Assembly: GCF_009857135.1 (NCBI RefSeq)
Contig: NZ_CP047318.1
Coordinates: forward strand, 7,564,001 to 7,628,000
Length of the DNA: 64,000 nucleotides
Reading direction: 5' to 3'
Origin: Streptomyces sp. HM190
GTDB lineage: Bacteria; Actinomycetota; Actinomycetes; Streptomycetales; Streptomycetaceae
The notes beneath the pieces are model-generated. The model did no database searches. It was given only the letters and a program-made list of their open reading frames with translations, and was not told the origin of the DNA. Below, in pieces: positions 15,557 to 25,097 of this stretch. The translations under genes were made by a program, and so were the position numbers. Numbering within the stretch: the stretch's first letter is position 1; every line of letters begins with the position of its first letter.

Positions 15557-16455
15557 CCGAAAGCGGGACGGCGCGCCCCGGTGACCCGGAGCGCGACACC
15601 CTTGACAAGGCCGCGGCCGAGAACTTCCCCGTCGCGCCGTTCTTCCTGCCCCGGGCCTGGCGCGCCGACCTGATGGCGCTGTACGGCTTCGCCCGCCTCG
15701 TCGACGACATCGGTGACGGCGACCTCGCCCCCGGCGGCGCCGACGCCCGCCTCCTGGGCGTGCCCCCGCGGGACGCCGAGGACCGCCTCCTCCTCCTGGA
15801 CGCCTTCGAGGCCGACCTCCGCAAGGTCTTCGACGCCACCCCCGGCCACCCGCTGCTCCGCACCCTCCAGCGCACGGTCCACCGCCACCGCCTCGGCCCC
15901 GGACCCTTCCTCGACCTGATCGCGGCCAACCGCCAGGACCAGCTCGTCACGCGGTACGAGACCTACGACGACCTGCTCGCCTACTGCGCGCTGTCCGCGA
16001 ACCCCGTGGGCCGCCTGGTGCTCGCCGTCACCGGCACGACCACCCCCGAGCGGACCCGGCTGTCCGACGCGATCTGCACCGCGCTGCAGATCGTCGAGCA
16101 CCTCCAGGACGTGGCCGAGGACCTCCGCCGCGACCGCGTCTACCTGCCCGCCGAGGACCTCAAGCGCTTCCACGTCCAGGAGGCGGACCTCGCCGCGCCC
16201 ACCGCGGGCGCGTCGGTGCGCGCGCTGATCGCCTTCGAGGCGGAACGCGCCCGGCACCTCCTGGACCAGGGCGCCCCGCTGGTGGGCAGCGTCCACGGCC
16301 GGCTGAGGCTGCTCCTCGCGGGCTTCGTGGCCGGGGGGAGGGCGGCCCTCCACGCGATCGCCGCCGCCGAGCACGACGTACTTCCCGGCCCACCCAAGCC
16401 CGGCAGGCTCCGGTTGCTGCGCGACGTGGGCGCGACCCTGCGAGGAAAGGGGTGA
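15553..16455 (+). CDS. hpnC: Hydroxysqualene synthesis enzyme HpnC
   Basis: A 300-aa trans-prenyltransferase-like protein of the squalene/phytoene synthase family. It has the first Asp-rich motif in FARLVDDIGDGD (about residues 46-57), the second in LQDVAEDLRRDRVYLP, and HRHRLGPGPFLDLI. Within the HpnCDE route (established in Zymomonas and Rhodopseudomonas), HpnD makes presqualene diphosphate, HpnC converts it to hydroxysqualene and HpnE reduces that to squalene. The GTG start overlaps the leader ORF. The stop overlaps hpnD by 4 bp. Confidence 0.92.
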   Translation: MTESGTARPGDPERDTLDKAAAENFPVAPFFLPRAWRADLMALYGFARLVDDIGDGDLAPGGADARLLGVPPRDAEDRLLLLDAFEADLRKVFDATPGHPLLRTLQRTVHRHRLGPGPFLDLIAANRQDQLVTRYETYDDLLAYCALSANPVGRLVLAVTGTTTPERTRLSDAICTALQIVEHLQDVAEDLRRDRVYLPAEDLKRFHVQEADLAAPTAGASVRALIAFEAERARHLLDQGAPLVGSVHGRLRLLLAGFVAGGRAALHAIAAAEHDVLPGPPKPGRLRLLRDVGATLRGKG

Positions 16456-17402
16456 TCCGGACCGTGGAGTCGCAACCACAGGCGTCCGCGCCGGTACTCG
16501 CCGCCTACAGCTACTGCGAGGCAGTCACCGGACAGCAGGCCCGCAACTTCGCCTACGGCATCCGGTTGCTGCCGACGCCCAAGCGCCGCGCCATGTCCGC
16601 GCTGTACGCCTTCTCGCGGCGCGTCGACGACATCGGTGACGGCGCGCTCGCGGCCGAGGTCAAGGCCGCCCGGCTGGAGGAGACCCGGTCGCTGCTCGAC
16701 CGGATCCGCACGGGCACCGTCGACGAGGACGACACCGACCCCGTGCTCGTGGCGCTGGCGCACACCGCGCGCCGCTTCCCCGTCCCGCTCGACGCCCTCG
16801 ACGAACTCATCGACGGCGTCCTCATGGACGTACGCGGCGAGACGTACGAGACCTGGGACGACCTGAAGGTCTACTGCCGCTGTGTCGCCGGCGCCATCGG
16901 TCGCCTCTCGCTCGGCGTCTTCGGCACCGAACCCGCCGCGCGCGGAGCGGAACGCGCGCCCGAGTACGCCGACACCCTGGGTCTCGCCCTCCAACTCACC
17001 AACATCCTCAGGGACGTTCGCGAGGACGCCCAGGGCGGCAGAACGTATCTGCCCGGCGACGACCTCGCGAAGTTCGGCTGCTCGGCGGGGTTCTCCGGGC
17101 CGCTCCCGCCGGTCGACTCCGACTTCGCGGGTCTGGTGCACTTCGAGGTGCGCCGGGCCCGCGCCCTCTTCGCCGAGGGATACCGCCTGCTGCCCATGCT
17201 GGACCGCCGCAGCGGCGCCTGCGTCGCCGCCATGGCGGGCATCTACCGGCGGCTGCTCGACCGCATCGAGCGTGAGCCGACGGCCGTGCTGCGCGGCCGG
17301 GTCTCGCTGCCCGGACACGAGAAGGCCTATGTCGCGGTGCGCGGACTGTCCGGTCTGGACTCCCGCCATGTGCCCCGACGGGCCGTCAGGAGGCGTGTCT
17401 GA
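16452..17402 (+). CDS. hpnD: Presqualene diphosphate synthase HpnD
   Basis: A 316-aa squalene/phytoene-synthase-fold enzyme condensing two farnesyl diphosphates. The motifs are AYSYCEAVTGQQARNFAYGI at the N-terminus, SALYAFSRRVDDIGDG (first Asp motif), YETWDDLKVYCRCVAGAIG, and LTNILRDVREDAQGGRTYLP (second Asp motif). These are the canonical HpnD/CrtB residues. It starts on GTG within the hpnC stop. The next ATG shares one base with its stop codon. Confidence 0.93.
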   Translation: MIRTVESQPQASAPVLAAYSYCEAVTGQQARNFAYGIRLLPTPKRRAMSALYAFSRRVDDIGDGALAAEVKAARLEETRSLLDRIRTGTVDEDDTDPVLVALAHTARRFPVPLDALDELIDGVLMDVRGETYETWDDLKVYCRCVAGAIGRLSLGVFGTEPAARGAERAPEYADTLGLALQLTNILRDVREDAQGGRTYLPGDDLAKFGCSAGFSGPLPPVDSDFAGLVHFEVRRARALFAEGYRLLPMLDRRSGACVAAMAGIYRRLLDRIEREPTAVLRGRVSLPGHEKAYVAVRGLSGLDSRHVPRRAVRRRV

Positions 17403-17542
17403 TGGACGATCTGCACCAAGTCGACCTCATCAGGGGCAAGCGGTATGCAACCCTCCGCGACACGGGGGCGTCCCTGACTGCGACGGCCTGCCGCGGACCG
17501 CTCCCTCGCCCCGGCGGACCGGCAGGGGAGGGTGCGCGATGA
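17402..17542 (+). CDS. Small 46-aa protein between hpnD and hpnE (DUF6380-like)
   Basis: ATG shares its A with the hpnD stop, and its TGA overlaps the hpnE ATG in an ATGA arrangement, so it is locked into the operon. The product begins MDDLHQVDLIRGKRYATLRD and contains TGASLTATACRGPLPRPGG. It resembles the short Streptomyces proteins annotated DUF6380 (recalled, not searched). It is basic and soluble, with no membrane helix. The perfect fit between two genes argues that it is translated. Confidence 0.6.
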   Translation: MDDLHQVDLIRGKRYATLRDTGASLTATACRGPLPRPGGPAGEGAR

Positions 17543-18966
17543 CGGACTCGGCACAGACCGGACGCCCACCGGGCGTGCACCGTACCGGCGGGCCCGGCAG
17601 CACGGCCGTGGTGGTCGGCGGCGGACTGGCGGGCGTCACCACCGCCCTCGCCCTCGCCGACGCGGGGGTGCGGGTCACCCTGCTGGAGGGACGGCCCCGT
17701 CTCGGCGGACTGGCGTTCTCCTTCCAGCGCGGCACGCTCACCGTCGACAACGGACAGCACGTGTACCTGCGCTGCTGCACCGCCTACCGCTGGTTCCTCG
17801 ACCGGATCGACGCCACCGCGCTCGCCCCGCTGCAGAACCGTCTCGACGTGCCCGTCCTCGACGCGGACGGCAGACCGGGACGGCGGCTCGGACGGCTGCG
17901 GCGCGACGCGCTGCCCGTGCCCCTGCACCTCGGGCGCAGCCTGGCCACGTACCCGCACCTCTCGCTCGCCGAGCGTGCCAAGGTCGGGCGGGCCGCGCTC
18001 GCGCTCCAGGCGCTCGACCCCGACGACCCGGCGCTCGACGAGCGGGACTTCGCCGGCTTCCTCGCCGCGCACGGCCAGTCCGCGCGCGCCGTCGAGGCGC
18101 TGTGGGACCTCGTGGGCGTCGCCACCCTCAACGCGGTCGCCCGGGACGCCTCCCTGGGGCTCGCCGCGATGGTCTTCAGGACGGGACTGCTGTCCGACCC
18201 CGGCGCTGCCGACATCGGCTGGGCCCACGTCCCGCTCGGCGAACTCCATGACCGGCTCGCCCGCAAGGCCCTCGACTCCGCGGGCGTCCGCACCGAACTG
18301 CGCACCCGCGTCACCGCCCTCTCCGCCGGCGAGGACGGCGCCTGGCGCGTCGACGTGCCCGGAGAGAGCCTCCACGCCGACACGGTCGTCCTCGCCGTAC
18401 CGCAGCGCGAGGCGTACGACCTGCTCCCGCCGGGCGCGCTCGACCGCCCCGAGCGGCTGCTGGAGATCGGCACCGCGCCCATCCTCAACGTCCACGTGGT
18501 GTACGACCGCACCGTGCTGAGCCGCCCGTTCTTCGCGGCGCTCGGCTCGCCCGTGCAGTGGGTGTTCGACCGGACCGAGGCGTCCGGGCTGAGCGAGGGC
18601 CAGTACCTGGCGCTGTCGCAGTCGGCCGCGCACCACGAGATCGACCAGCCCGTCGCCGCGCTCCGCGAGCGCTACCTCCCCGAACTGGAGCGGCTGCTGC
18701 CCCGCACCCGCGACGCGCGGGTGAAGGACTTCTTCGTGACCCGGGAGCGCACCGCGACCTTCGCTCCCACCCCCGGCGTCGGACGGCTCAGGCCCGGCGC
18801 CCGCACCAAGGCACCCGGCCTGTACCTGGCCGGAGCGTGGACCGCCACCGGGTGGCCCGCGACCATGGAGAGTGCGGTCCGCAGCGGAGTGAGCGCGGCG
18901 GACGCCGCGCTCACCGCTCTGGGCCGACCCCGGAACCACCTCTTCGCCCACGAGGAGGCAGCGTGA
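17539..18966 (+). CDS. hpnE: Hydroxysqualene dehydroxylase HpnE (FAD-dependent)
   Basis: A 475-aa amine-oxidase-type flavoprotein that reduces hydroxysqualene to squalene. FAD binding is shown by AVVVGGGLAGVTTALALADAG and by the C-terminal GLYLAGAWTATGWPATMESAVRSG-type motif. GGLAFSFQRGTLTVDNGQHV is characteristic of squalene-associated desaturases. The 25-residue N-terminal extension is low complexity. It is coupled to the small upstream ORF and, through GTGA, to the polyprenyl synthase. Confidence 0.93.
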   Translation: MTDSAQTGRPPGVHRTGGPGSTAVVVGGGLAGVTTALALADAGVRVTLLEGRPRLGGLAFSFQRGTLTVDNGQHVYLRCCTAYRWFLDRIDATALAPLQNRLDVPVLDADGRPGRRLGRLRRDALPVPLHLGRSLATYPHLSLAERAKVGRAALALQALDPDDPALDERDFAGFLAAHGQSARAVEALWDLVGVATLNAVARDASLGLAAMVFRTGLLSDPGAADIGWAHVPLGELHDRLARKALDSAGVRTELRTRVTALSAGEDGAWRVDVPGESLHADTVVLAVPQREAYDLLPPGALDRPERLLEIGTAPILNVHVVYDRTVLSRPFFAALGSPVQWVFDRTEASGLSEGQYLALSQSAAHHEIDQPVAALRERYLPELERLLPRTRDARVKDFFVTRERTATFAPTPGVGRLRPGARTKAPGLYLAGAWTATGWPATMESAVRSGVSAADAALTALGRPRNHLFAHEEAA

Positions 18967-20093
18967 CGCTCGAAGCACACCCGAACGGTTCCCGCACTCT
19001 CGGCACCGCAACTAGAGGAGAGACTGTGCCCACTGTGCCCCCGGCCGCGACGGCAGCCGACGCGGTGGACGTGACCGCGCTCCTGGAGCGCGGGCGGACC
19101 CTGGCCACGCCCGTGCTGCGGGCTGCGATCGAGCGGCTCGCGCCCCCCATGAACACCGTCGCGGCCTACCACTTCGGCTGGATCGACACCCACGGCAACC
19201 CGGCCGCCGGGGACGGCGGCAAGGCCGTGCGCCCCGCGCTGGCCGTCCTGTCCGCCGAGGTCACCGGCGCCGCCCCCGAGGTCGGCATCCCGGGCGCGGT
19301 CGCGGTGGAGCTGGTGCACAACTTCTCGCTGCTGCACGACGACCTGATGGACGGCGACGAACAGCGCCGGCACCGCGACACCGTCTGGAAGGCGTACGAC
19401 CCGGCCCAGGCCATCCTGGTCGGCGACGCCCTGATGGTCCTCGCCAACGAGATCCTCCTCGAACTCGGCACCGCCGAGGCGGCCCGCGCCACCCGCCGCG
19501 TCACCACGGCGACCCGCGCGCTCATCGACGGACAGGCCCAGGACATCTCCTACGAGCACCGCGAGCGGGTCACCGTCGAGGAGTGCCTGGAGATGGAGGG
19601 CAACAAGACCGGCGCCCTGCTCGCCTGCGCCTGCTCCATCGGCGCGGTCCTCGGCGGCGCGGACGACCGCACCGCCGACACCCTGGAGAAGTACGGCTAC
19701 CACCTCGGGCTCGCTTTCCAGGCCGTCGACGACCTGCTGGGCATCTGGGGCGACCCGGTCTCCACGGGCAAGCAGACCTGGAGCGACCTGCGCCAGCGCA
19801 AGAAGTCCCTGCCCGTGGTGGCCGCGCTCGCGGCGGGCGGCCCCGCCTCCGAACGGCTCGGTGAACTCCTCGCCGCCGACGCCAAGAGCAGCGACTTCGC
19901 GCACTTCTCCGAGGCGGAGTTCGCCGCCCGCGCCGCCCTCATCGAGCAGGCCGGCGGCCGGGAGTGGACCGCCGACGAGGCGCGCCGCCAGCACGCCGTC
20001 GCCATCGAGGCGCTCGACTCGATCCGGATGCCCGAGCACGTCCGGGACCAGTTCGCGGCGCTCGCCGACTTCGTCGTCGTACGGAAGAGATGA
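18963..20093 (+). CDS. Polyprenyl (farnesyl) diphosphate synthase of the hopanoid operon
   Basis: A 376-aa trans-prenyl synthase. The first Asp-rich motif is LLHDDLMDGDEQRR, the second is QAVDDLLGIWGD, and PRK substrate contacts (GGKAVRPALA) and EGNKTGALLACA are present. Tyr/His residues just before the first motif (VELVHNFSLLHDD) suggest a C15 product, as needed for squalene. Two starts have good ribosome sites: GTG overlapping the hpnE stop (GAGGAGG), and GTG at 19026 after AGAGGAG. The second would remove 21 residues of poorly conserved sequence. Confidence 0.88.
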   Translation: MTLEAHPNGSRTLGTATRGETVPTVPPAATAADAVDVTALLERGRTLATPVLRAAIERLAPPMNTVAAYHFGWIDTHGNPAAGDGGKAVRPALAVLSAEVTGAAPEVGIPGAVAVELVHNFSLLHDDLMDGDEQRRHRDTVWKAYDPAQAILVGDALMVLANEILLELGTAEAARATRRVTTATRALIDGQAQDISYEHRERVTVEECLEMEGNKTGALLACACSIGAVLGGADDRTADTLEKYGYHLGLAFQAVDDLLGIWGDPVSTGKQTWSDLRQRKKSLPVVAALAAGGPASERLGELLAADAKSSDFAHFSEAEFAARAALIEQAGGREWTADEARRQHAVAIEALDSIRMPEHVRDQFAALADFVVVRKR

Positions 20094-20229
20094 CCGCCGC
20101 CGAGCGACCGCCGGGCGCCATCGGTCGCATAGCCCTCGCGTAGTCGCCGGCCGGTGTCCGTTCACCGGACACGCACCGGCCGACGGCTGACCCACCGCAG
20201 AGATCCGTCCACTGCACGAAGGGGAAGCC

Positions 20230-22224
20230 ATGACAGCGACGACCGACGGAAGCACCGGGGCACTGCCGCCCCGCGCTGCCTCGGCCAGCGACACCGACAC
20301 CCACACCCCGGTGGCGGCGGGGGTCCAGGACACCGCCGAACGCGCCCTGCGGCGCGCCACCGCGTTCCTCCTCGCCCGCCAGGACGCCGAGGGCTGGTGG
20401 AAGGGCGACCTGGAGACCAACGTCACCATGGACGCCGAGGACCTGCTGCTCCGTCAGTTCCTCGGCATCCGCGACGAGGCCACCACACGGGCCGCCGCCC
20501 TGTTCATCAGGGGCGAGCAGCGCACGGACGGCACCTGGGCGACTTTCTACGGCGGCCCGCCCGACCTCTCCGCGACCGTCGAGGCGTACGTCGCGCTGCG
20601 GCTGGCCGGTGACGATCCGTCCCAGCCGCACATGGCGAAGGCGTCCGCGTGGATCCGGGAGCGCGGCGGGATCGCCGCGGCCCGCGTCTTCACCCGGATC
20701 TGGCTCGCCCTGTTCGGCTGGTGGAAGTGGGACGACCTGCCGGAGATGCCGCCGGAGCTGATCTACTTCCCGACGTGGATGCCGCTCAACATCTACGACT
20801 TCGGGTGCTGGGCGCGGCAGACCATCGTGCCGCTCACCATCGTCTCCGCCAAGCGCCCGGTGCGGCCGGCCCCGTTCCCGCTCGACGAACTGCACACCGA
20901 CCCCGGCCGGCCCAACCCGCCCACTCCCCTCGACCCGCTGGGCACCTGGGAGGGCGCCTTCCAGCGGCTCGACAAGGTGCTGCACGGTTACCACAAGGTC
21001 GCGCTGAAGCGCCTGCGCAGGGCGGCGATGAACAGCGCGGCCCGCTGGATCATCGAGCGGCAGGAGAACGACGGCTGCTGGGGCGGCATCCAGCCGCCGG
21101 CCGTCTACTCGATCATCGCGCTCCATCTGCTGGGCTACGACCTCCAGCACCCCGTCATGCGGGCCGGACTGGAGTCCCTCGACCGGTTCGCCGTGTGGCG
21201 TGAGGACGGCGCCCGCATGATCGAGGCCTGCCAGTCACCGGTGTGGGACACCTGCCTCGCCACCATCGCCCTCGCCGACGCCGGACTGCCCGCCGACCAC
21301 CCCCAACTGGTCAGGGCCGCCGACTGGATGCTCGGCGAGGAGATCGTCCGACCCGGAGACTGGTCCGTCCGACGCCCGCAACTGCCGCCGGGAGGCTGGG
21401 CGTTCGAGTTCCACAACGACAACTACCCCGACATCGACGACACCGCCGAGGTGGTGCTCGCTCTGCGCAGGGTCAGGCACCCCGACCCCGAACGCGTCGA
21501 GCGGGCCATCGCCCGGGGCGTCCGCTGGAACCTCGGGATGCAGTCGAAGAACGGCGCCTGGGGCGCCTTCGACGTCGACAACACCAGCGCCTTCCCCAAC
21601 AAGCTGCCCTTCTGCGACTTCGGGGAGGTCATCGACCCGCCGTCCGCCGACGTCACCGCCCACGTGGTGGAGATGCTCGCCGTGGAGGGCCTCGCCCACG
21701 ATCCGCGCACCCGGCGCGGCATCGCATGGCTGCTCGCCGAACAGGAGCCGAGCGGCGCGTGGTTCGGCCGCTGGGGCGTCAACTACATCTACGGAACGGG
21801 GTCCGTGGTACCCGCGCTGGTCGCCGCCGGCCTGCCCGCCGCGCACCCGGCGATCCGCCGCGCCGTGGCCTGGCTGGAGACCGTCCAGAACGACGACGGC
21901 GGCTGGGGCGAGGACCTGCGCTCCTACCCCGACCCCGCCGAATGGGGCGGCAAGGGCACCTCCACCGCCTCCCAGACCGCCTGGGCGCTCCTCGCGCTGC
22001 TGGCCGCGGGGGAGCGGGACTCCAAGGCCGTCGAGCGCGGCGTCGCCTGGCTAGCGCAGACCCAGCGCGCCGACGGCGGCTGGGACGAGCCCCAGTTCAC
22101 CGGGACCGGCTTCCCCTGGGACTTCTCCATCAACTACCACCTCTACCGCCAGGTCTTCCCGCTCACCGCGCTCGGCCGGTACGTCCACGGCGAACCGGCC
22201 GTGCTGAGAACCGGGGCGAGCTGA
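20230..22224 (+). CDS. shc: Squalene-hopene cyclase
   Basis: A 664-aa class II triterpene cyclase that protonates and cyclises squalene to hopene and hopanol at the membrane. The catalytic acid motif DIDDT is at residues 401-405. QW repeats include QDAEGWW, QENDGCWGG, QSKNGAWGAFD, QNDDGGWGE and QRADGGWDE. The C-terminal TGFPWDFSINYHLYRQVFP is diagnostic. The first 35 residues are a variable tail. The ATG follows AGGGGAAGCC. The 136-bp gap before it could hold a secondary promoter. Confidence 0.97.
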   Translation: MTATTDGSTGALPPRAASASDTDTHTPVAAGVQDTAERALRRATAFLLARQDAEGWWKGDLETNVTMDAEDLLLRQFLGIRDEATTRAAALFIRGEQRTDGTWATFYGGPPDLSATVEAYVALRLAGDDPSQPHMAKASAWIRERGGIAAARVFTRIWLALFGWWKWDDLPEMPPELIYFPTWMPLNIYDFGCWARQTIVPLTIVSAKRPVRPAPFPLDELHTDPGRPNPPTPLDPLGTWEGAFQRLDKVLHGYHKVALKRLRRAAMNSAARWIIERQENDGCWGGIQPPAVYSIIALHLLGYDLQHPVMRAGLESLDRFAVWREDGARMIEACQSPVWDTCLATIALADAGLPADHPQLVRAADWMLGEEIVRPGDWSVRRPQLPPGGWAFEFHNDNYPDIDDTAEVVLALRRVRHPDPERVERAIARGVRWNLGMQSKNGAWGAFDVDNTSAFPNKLPFCDFGEVIDPPSADVTAHVVEMLAVEGLAHDPRTRRGIAWLLAEQEPSGAWFGRWGVNYIYGTGSVVPALVAAGLPAAHPAIRRAVAWLETVQNDDGGWGEDLRSYPDPAEWGGKGTSTASQTAWALLALLAAGERDSKAVERGVAWLAQTQRADGGWDEPQFTGTGFPWDFSINYHLYRQVFPLTALGRYVHGEPAVLRTGAS

Positions 22225-22868
22225 TGGACACGGCCGCCGCCCCGGCGCCGCTGCTGATCGCCTGCGCGCTCGGCATCGAACAGTTCGCCCTGCGCAGCGG
22301 CGACCGGGGCGGCGCCGGCGGCCCCGTCACCGTCCTGCGGACCGGCATGGGGCCGAAGGCCGCCGAGCGCGCCGTCACCCGGCTGCTCGCCGACCCGGCG
22401 CTGGACGGGGCCGCCGTGCTGGCCACGGGATTCTGCGCCGGGCTCGCCCCCGGCATGCACCCCGGTGACCTGGTCGTCGCCGGGGAGACGAGGGGTCCCG
22501 ACGGCGCCGTCACGCTCTGTGTCGGCGTCGAACGGCTGGTCGAGGAGCTGGGGCGGGCCGTGCCCGGGCGGACCGTCCACACCGGTCCGCTCACCGGGTC
22601 CGATCACGTGGTCCGCGGCCAGGAGCGGGCGGACCTCCTCGCCACCGGATCGATCGCGGTCGACATGGAATCCGCGGTCACGCTCCACTGCGCCGTGCGA
22701 GCGGGCGCGCGCCCGGTTGCGGCCGTACGGGTGGTCGTGGACGCTCCAGAACATGAACTGGTCCGGATCGGCACGGTGCGCGGTGGAATATCGGCTTTCC
22801 GTGTTCTTCGTGCCGTCCTCCCCGCTTACTACGAATGGCACCGTTCCTTGCTGCTCCCCAGGAGGTGA
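22224..22868 (+). CDS. hpnG: Adenosylhopane nucleosidase/phosphorylase HpnG
   Basis: A 214-aa protein of the purine nucleoside phosphorylase/MTAN family. It has an early Gly-rich TGMGPKAAERAV, VLATGFCAGLAPGMHPGDLVV, and IAVDMESAVTLHCAV, the substrate-binding Met-Glu of this fold. In hopanoid clusters this family releases adenine from adenosylhopane to give ribosylhopane. It is slightly shorter than many nucleosidases. Its ATG shares a base with the shc stop. Confidence 0.88.
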   Translation: MDTAAAPAPLLIACALGIEQFALRSGDRGGAGGPVTVLRTGMGPKAAERAVTRLLADPALDGAAVLATGFCAGLAPGMHPGDLVVAGETRGPDGAVTLCVGVERLVEELGRAVPGRTVHTGPLTGSDHVVRGQERADLLATGSIAVDMESAVTLHCAVRAGARPVAAVRVVVDAPEHELVRIGTVRGGISAFRVLRAVLPAYYEWHRSLLLPRR

Positions 22869-22873
22869 GCCAG

Positions 22874-23896
22874 ATGGCCATGCCGCTCCGCCAGTCCATC
22901 AAGGTGGCGACCTATCTCGCCGAACAGAAGCTCCGCAAGCGCGACAAGTTCCCGCTGATCGTGGAGCTGGAACCGCTCTACGCCTGCAATCTGAAGTGCG
23001 AGGGCTGCGGCAAGATCCAGCATCCGGCCGGGGTGCTCAAGCAGCGGATGCCGGTGGCGCAGGCCGTGGGCGCCGTCCTCGAATCGGGTGCGCCGATGGT
23101 CTCCATCGCCGGCGGCGAGCCGCTGATGCACCCGCACATCGACGAGATCGTGCGGCAGTTGGTCACCCGCCGGAAGTACGTCTTCCTGTGCACCAACGCG
23201 CTGCTGCTGCGCAAGAAGATGGACCGGTTCAAGCCCTCCCCGTACTTCGCGTTCGCCGTGCACATCGACGGGCTGCGGGAGCGGCACGACGAGTCGGTGG
23301 CCAAGGAGGGGGTGTTCGACGAGGCCGTCGCCGCCATCAAGGAGGCCAAGCGGCGGGGCTTCCGGGTGACCACCAACTCGACCTTCTTCAACACCGACAC
23401 CCCGCAGACCGTCATCGAGGTCCTCAACTTCCTCAACGACGACCTCGCGGTCGACGAGATGATGATCTCGCCTGCCTACGCCTACGAGAAGGCACCCGAC
23501 CAGGAGCACTTCCTCGGCGTGGAGCAGACCCGCGAACTGTTCAGGAAGGCCTTCGCGGGTGGCAACCGGCGGCGCTGGCGCCTGAACCACTCGCCCCTCT
23601 TCCTCGACTTCCTGGAGGGCCGGGTCGACTTCCCGTGCACCGCGTGGGCGATCCCCAACTACTCGCTGTTCGGCTGGCAGAAGCCCTGCTACCTGATGAG
23701 CGACGGCTACGTCCCGACCTACCGGGAGCTGATCGAGGACACCGACTGGGACGCGTACGGCCGCGGCAAGGACCCCCGGTGCGCCAACTGCATGGCGCAC
23801 TGCGGCTACGAGCCCACCGCCGTCCTCGCCACCATGGGATCGCTGAAGGAGTCGTTGCGCGCCCTGCGCGAGACGGTCTCCGGGAACCCGGGGTGA
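22874..23896 (+). CDS. hpnH: Adenosylhopane synthase HpnH (radical SAM)
   Basis: A 340-aa radical SAM enzyme that joins the 5'-deoxyadenosyl group to diploptene. The 4Fe-4S cluster motif CNLKCEGC (C38, C42, C45) is present, followed by APMVSIAGGEPLMHPHI and a SPASM-like C-terminal Cys group (KDPRCANCMAHCGYE). The ATG chosen has AGGAGGTG upstream. An earlier in-frame ATG inside hpnG has no ribosome site. Confidence 0.93.
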   Translation: MAMPLRQSIKVATYLAEQKLRKRDKFPLIVELEPLYACNLKCEGCGKIQHPAGVLKQRMPVAQAVGAVLESGAPMVSIAGGEPLMHPHIDEIVRQLVTRRKYVFLCTNALLLRKKMDRFKPSPYFAFAVHIDGLRERHDESVAKEGVFDEAVAAIKEAKRRGFRVTTNSTFFNTDTPQTVIEVLNFLNDDLAVDEMMISPAYAYEKAPDQEHFLGVEQTRELFRKAFAGGNRRRWRLNHSPLFLDFLEGRVDFPCTAWAIPNYSLFGWQKPCYLMSDGYVPTYRELIEDTDWDAYGRGKDPRCANCMAHCGYEPTAVLATMGSLKESLRALRETVSGNPG

Positions 23897-23900
23897 CGCG

Positions 23901-25058
23901 ATGACCGCCGTGTCCCTCGGGGTGCCGGAGATGCCCGTCCGGCCGGTCGCCGAGCGCCGGGAGAGCCGGCGGATCCAGGTCGGGTCGGTGGCCGTCGGCG
24001 GCGGGGCCCCGGTGTCCGTGCAGTCGATGACGACGACCCGTACGTCCGACGTCGGCGCCACGCTCCAGCAGATCGCCGAACTCACCGCGTCCGGCTGCCA
24101 GATCGTCCGGGTCGCCTGCCCGACGCAGGACGACGCCGACGCCCTGCCCGTCATCGCGAAGAAGTCGCAGATCCCGGTGATCGCGGACATCCACTTCCAG
24201 CCGAAGTACGTGTTCGCCGCGATCGAGGCCGGCTGCGCCGCCGTCCGCGTCAACCCCGGCAACATCAAGCAGTTCGACGACAAGGTCAAGGAGATCGCGC
24301 GGGCGGCGAAGGACCACGGGACGCCGATCCGGATCGGGGTCAACGCCGGTTCCCTCGACCGGCGTCTGCTGCAGAAGTACGGCAGGGCCACCCCCGAGGC
24401 GCTGGTGGAGTCCGCGCTGTGGGAGGCGTCGCTGTTCGAGGAGCACGGCTTCCGGGACATCAAGATCTCGGTCAAGCACAACGACCCGGTCGTGATGATC
24501 GAGGCGTACCGGCAGCTCGCCGCCCGCTGCGACTACCCGCTGCACCTGGGCGTCACCGAGGCGGGCCCCGCCTTCCAGGGCACCATCAAGTCCGCCGTCG
24601 CCTTCGGCGCGCTGCTGTCCGAGGGCATCGGCGACACGATCCGCGTCTCCCTGAGCGCGCCCCCGGTCGAGGAGATCAAGGTCGGCATCCAGATCCTGGA
24701 GTCGCTGAACCTGCGGGCGCGGCGGCTGGAGATCGTGTCCTGCCCGTCGTGCGGGCGTGCGCAGGTCGACGTCTACCGGCTGGCCGACGAGGTGACCGCG
24801 GGACTTCAGGGCATGGAGGTGCCGTTGCGTGTCGCGGTCATGGGCTGTGTCGTCAACGGTCCCGGCGAGGCCCGCGAGGCCGACCTCGGTGTCGCCTCCG
24901 GCAACGGCAAGGGCCAGATCTTCGTCAAGGGCGAGGTCATCAAGACCGTCCCCGAGTCGAAGATCGTGGAGACCCTCATCGAAGAGGCGATGAAGATCGC
25001 CGAGCAGATGGAGAAGGACGGCGTCGCGTCGGGGGAACCGGCGGTCACCGTGAGTTGA
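23901..25058 (+). CDS. ispG: 4-hydroxy-3-methylbut-2-enyl diphosphate synthase
   Basis: A 385-aa MEP-pathway enzyme converting methylerythritol cyclodiphosphate to HMBPP. Motifs include VQSMTTTRTSD, ADIHFQPKYVFAAIEAG, NPGNIKQFDDKV and the 4Fe-4S region with CPSCGRAQVD and GCVVNGPGEAREAD. It sits inside the hopanoid operon as an additional, dedicated isoprenoid supply gene. Streptomyces normally carry another copy with the housekeeping genes (established knowledge; not visible here). Confidence 0.95.
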   Translation: MTAVSLGVPEMPVRPVAERRESRRIQVGSVAVGGGAPVSVQSMTTTRTSDVGATLQQIAELTASGCQIVRVACPTQDDADALPVIAKKSQIPVIADIHFQPKYVFAAIEAGCAAVRVNPGNIKQFDDKVKEIARAAKDHGTPIRIGVNAGSLDRRLLQKYGRATPEALVESALWEASLFEEHGFRDIKISVKHNDPVVMIEAYRQLAARCDYPLHLGVTEAGPAFQGTIKSAVAFGALLSEGIGDTIRVSLSAPPVEEIKVGIQILESLNLRARRLEIVSCPSCGRAQVDVYRLADEVTAGLQGMEVPLRVAVMGCVVNGPGEAREADLGVASGNGKGQIFVKGEVIKTVPESKIVETLIEEAMKIAEQMEKDGVASGEPAVTVS

Positions 25059-25097
25059 CGGCACGGGCTGTGAGGCACGGATCGAGAGGGGCCCGAC

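Noticed and set aside
14257..16479. 740-codon minus-strand frame across the ABC-hopanoid boundary
   Set aside because: It crosses two firm plus-strand genes and the terminator; the composition is that of a mirror frame.
19026..20093. Using the downstream GTG as the only start of the polyprenyl synthase
   Set aside because: Both candidate starts have strong ribosome sites, so the choice cannot be settled from sequence; the longer form is listed and the alternative noted.
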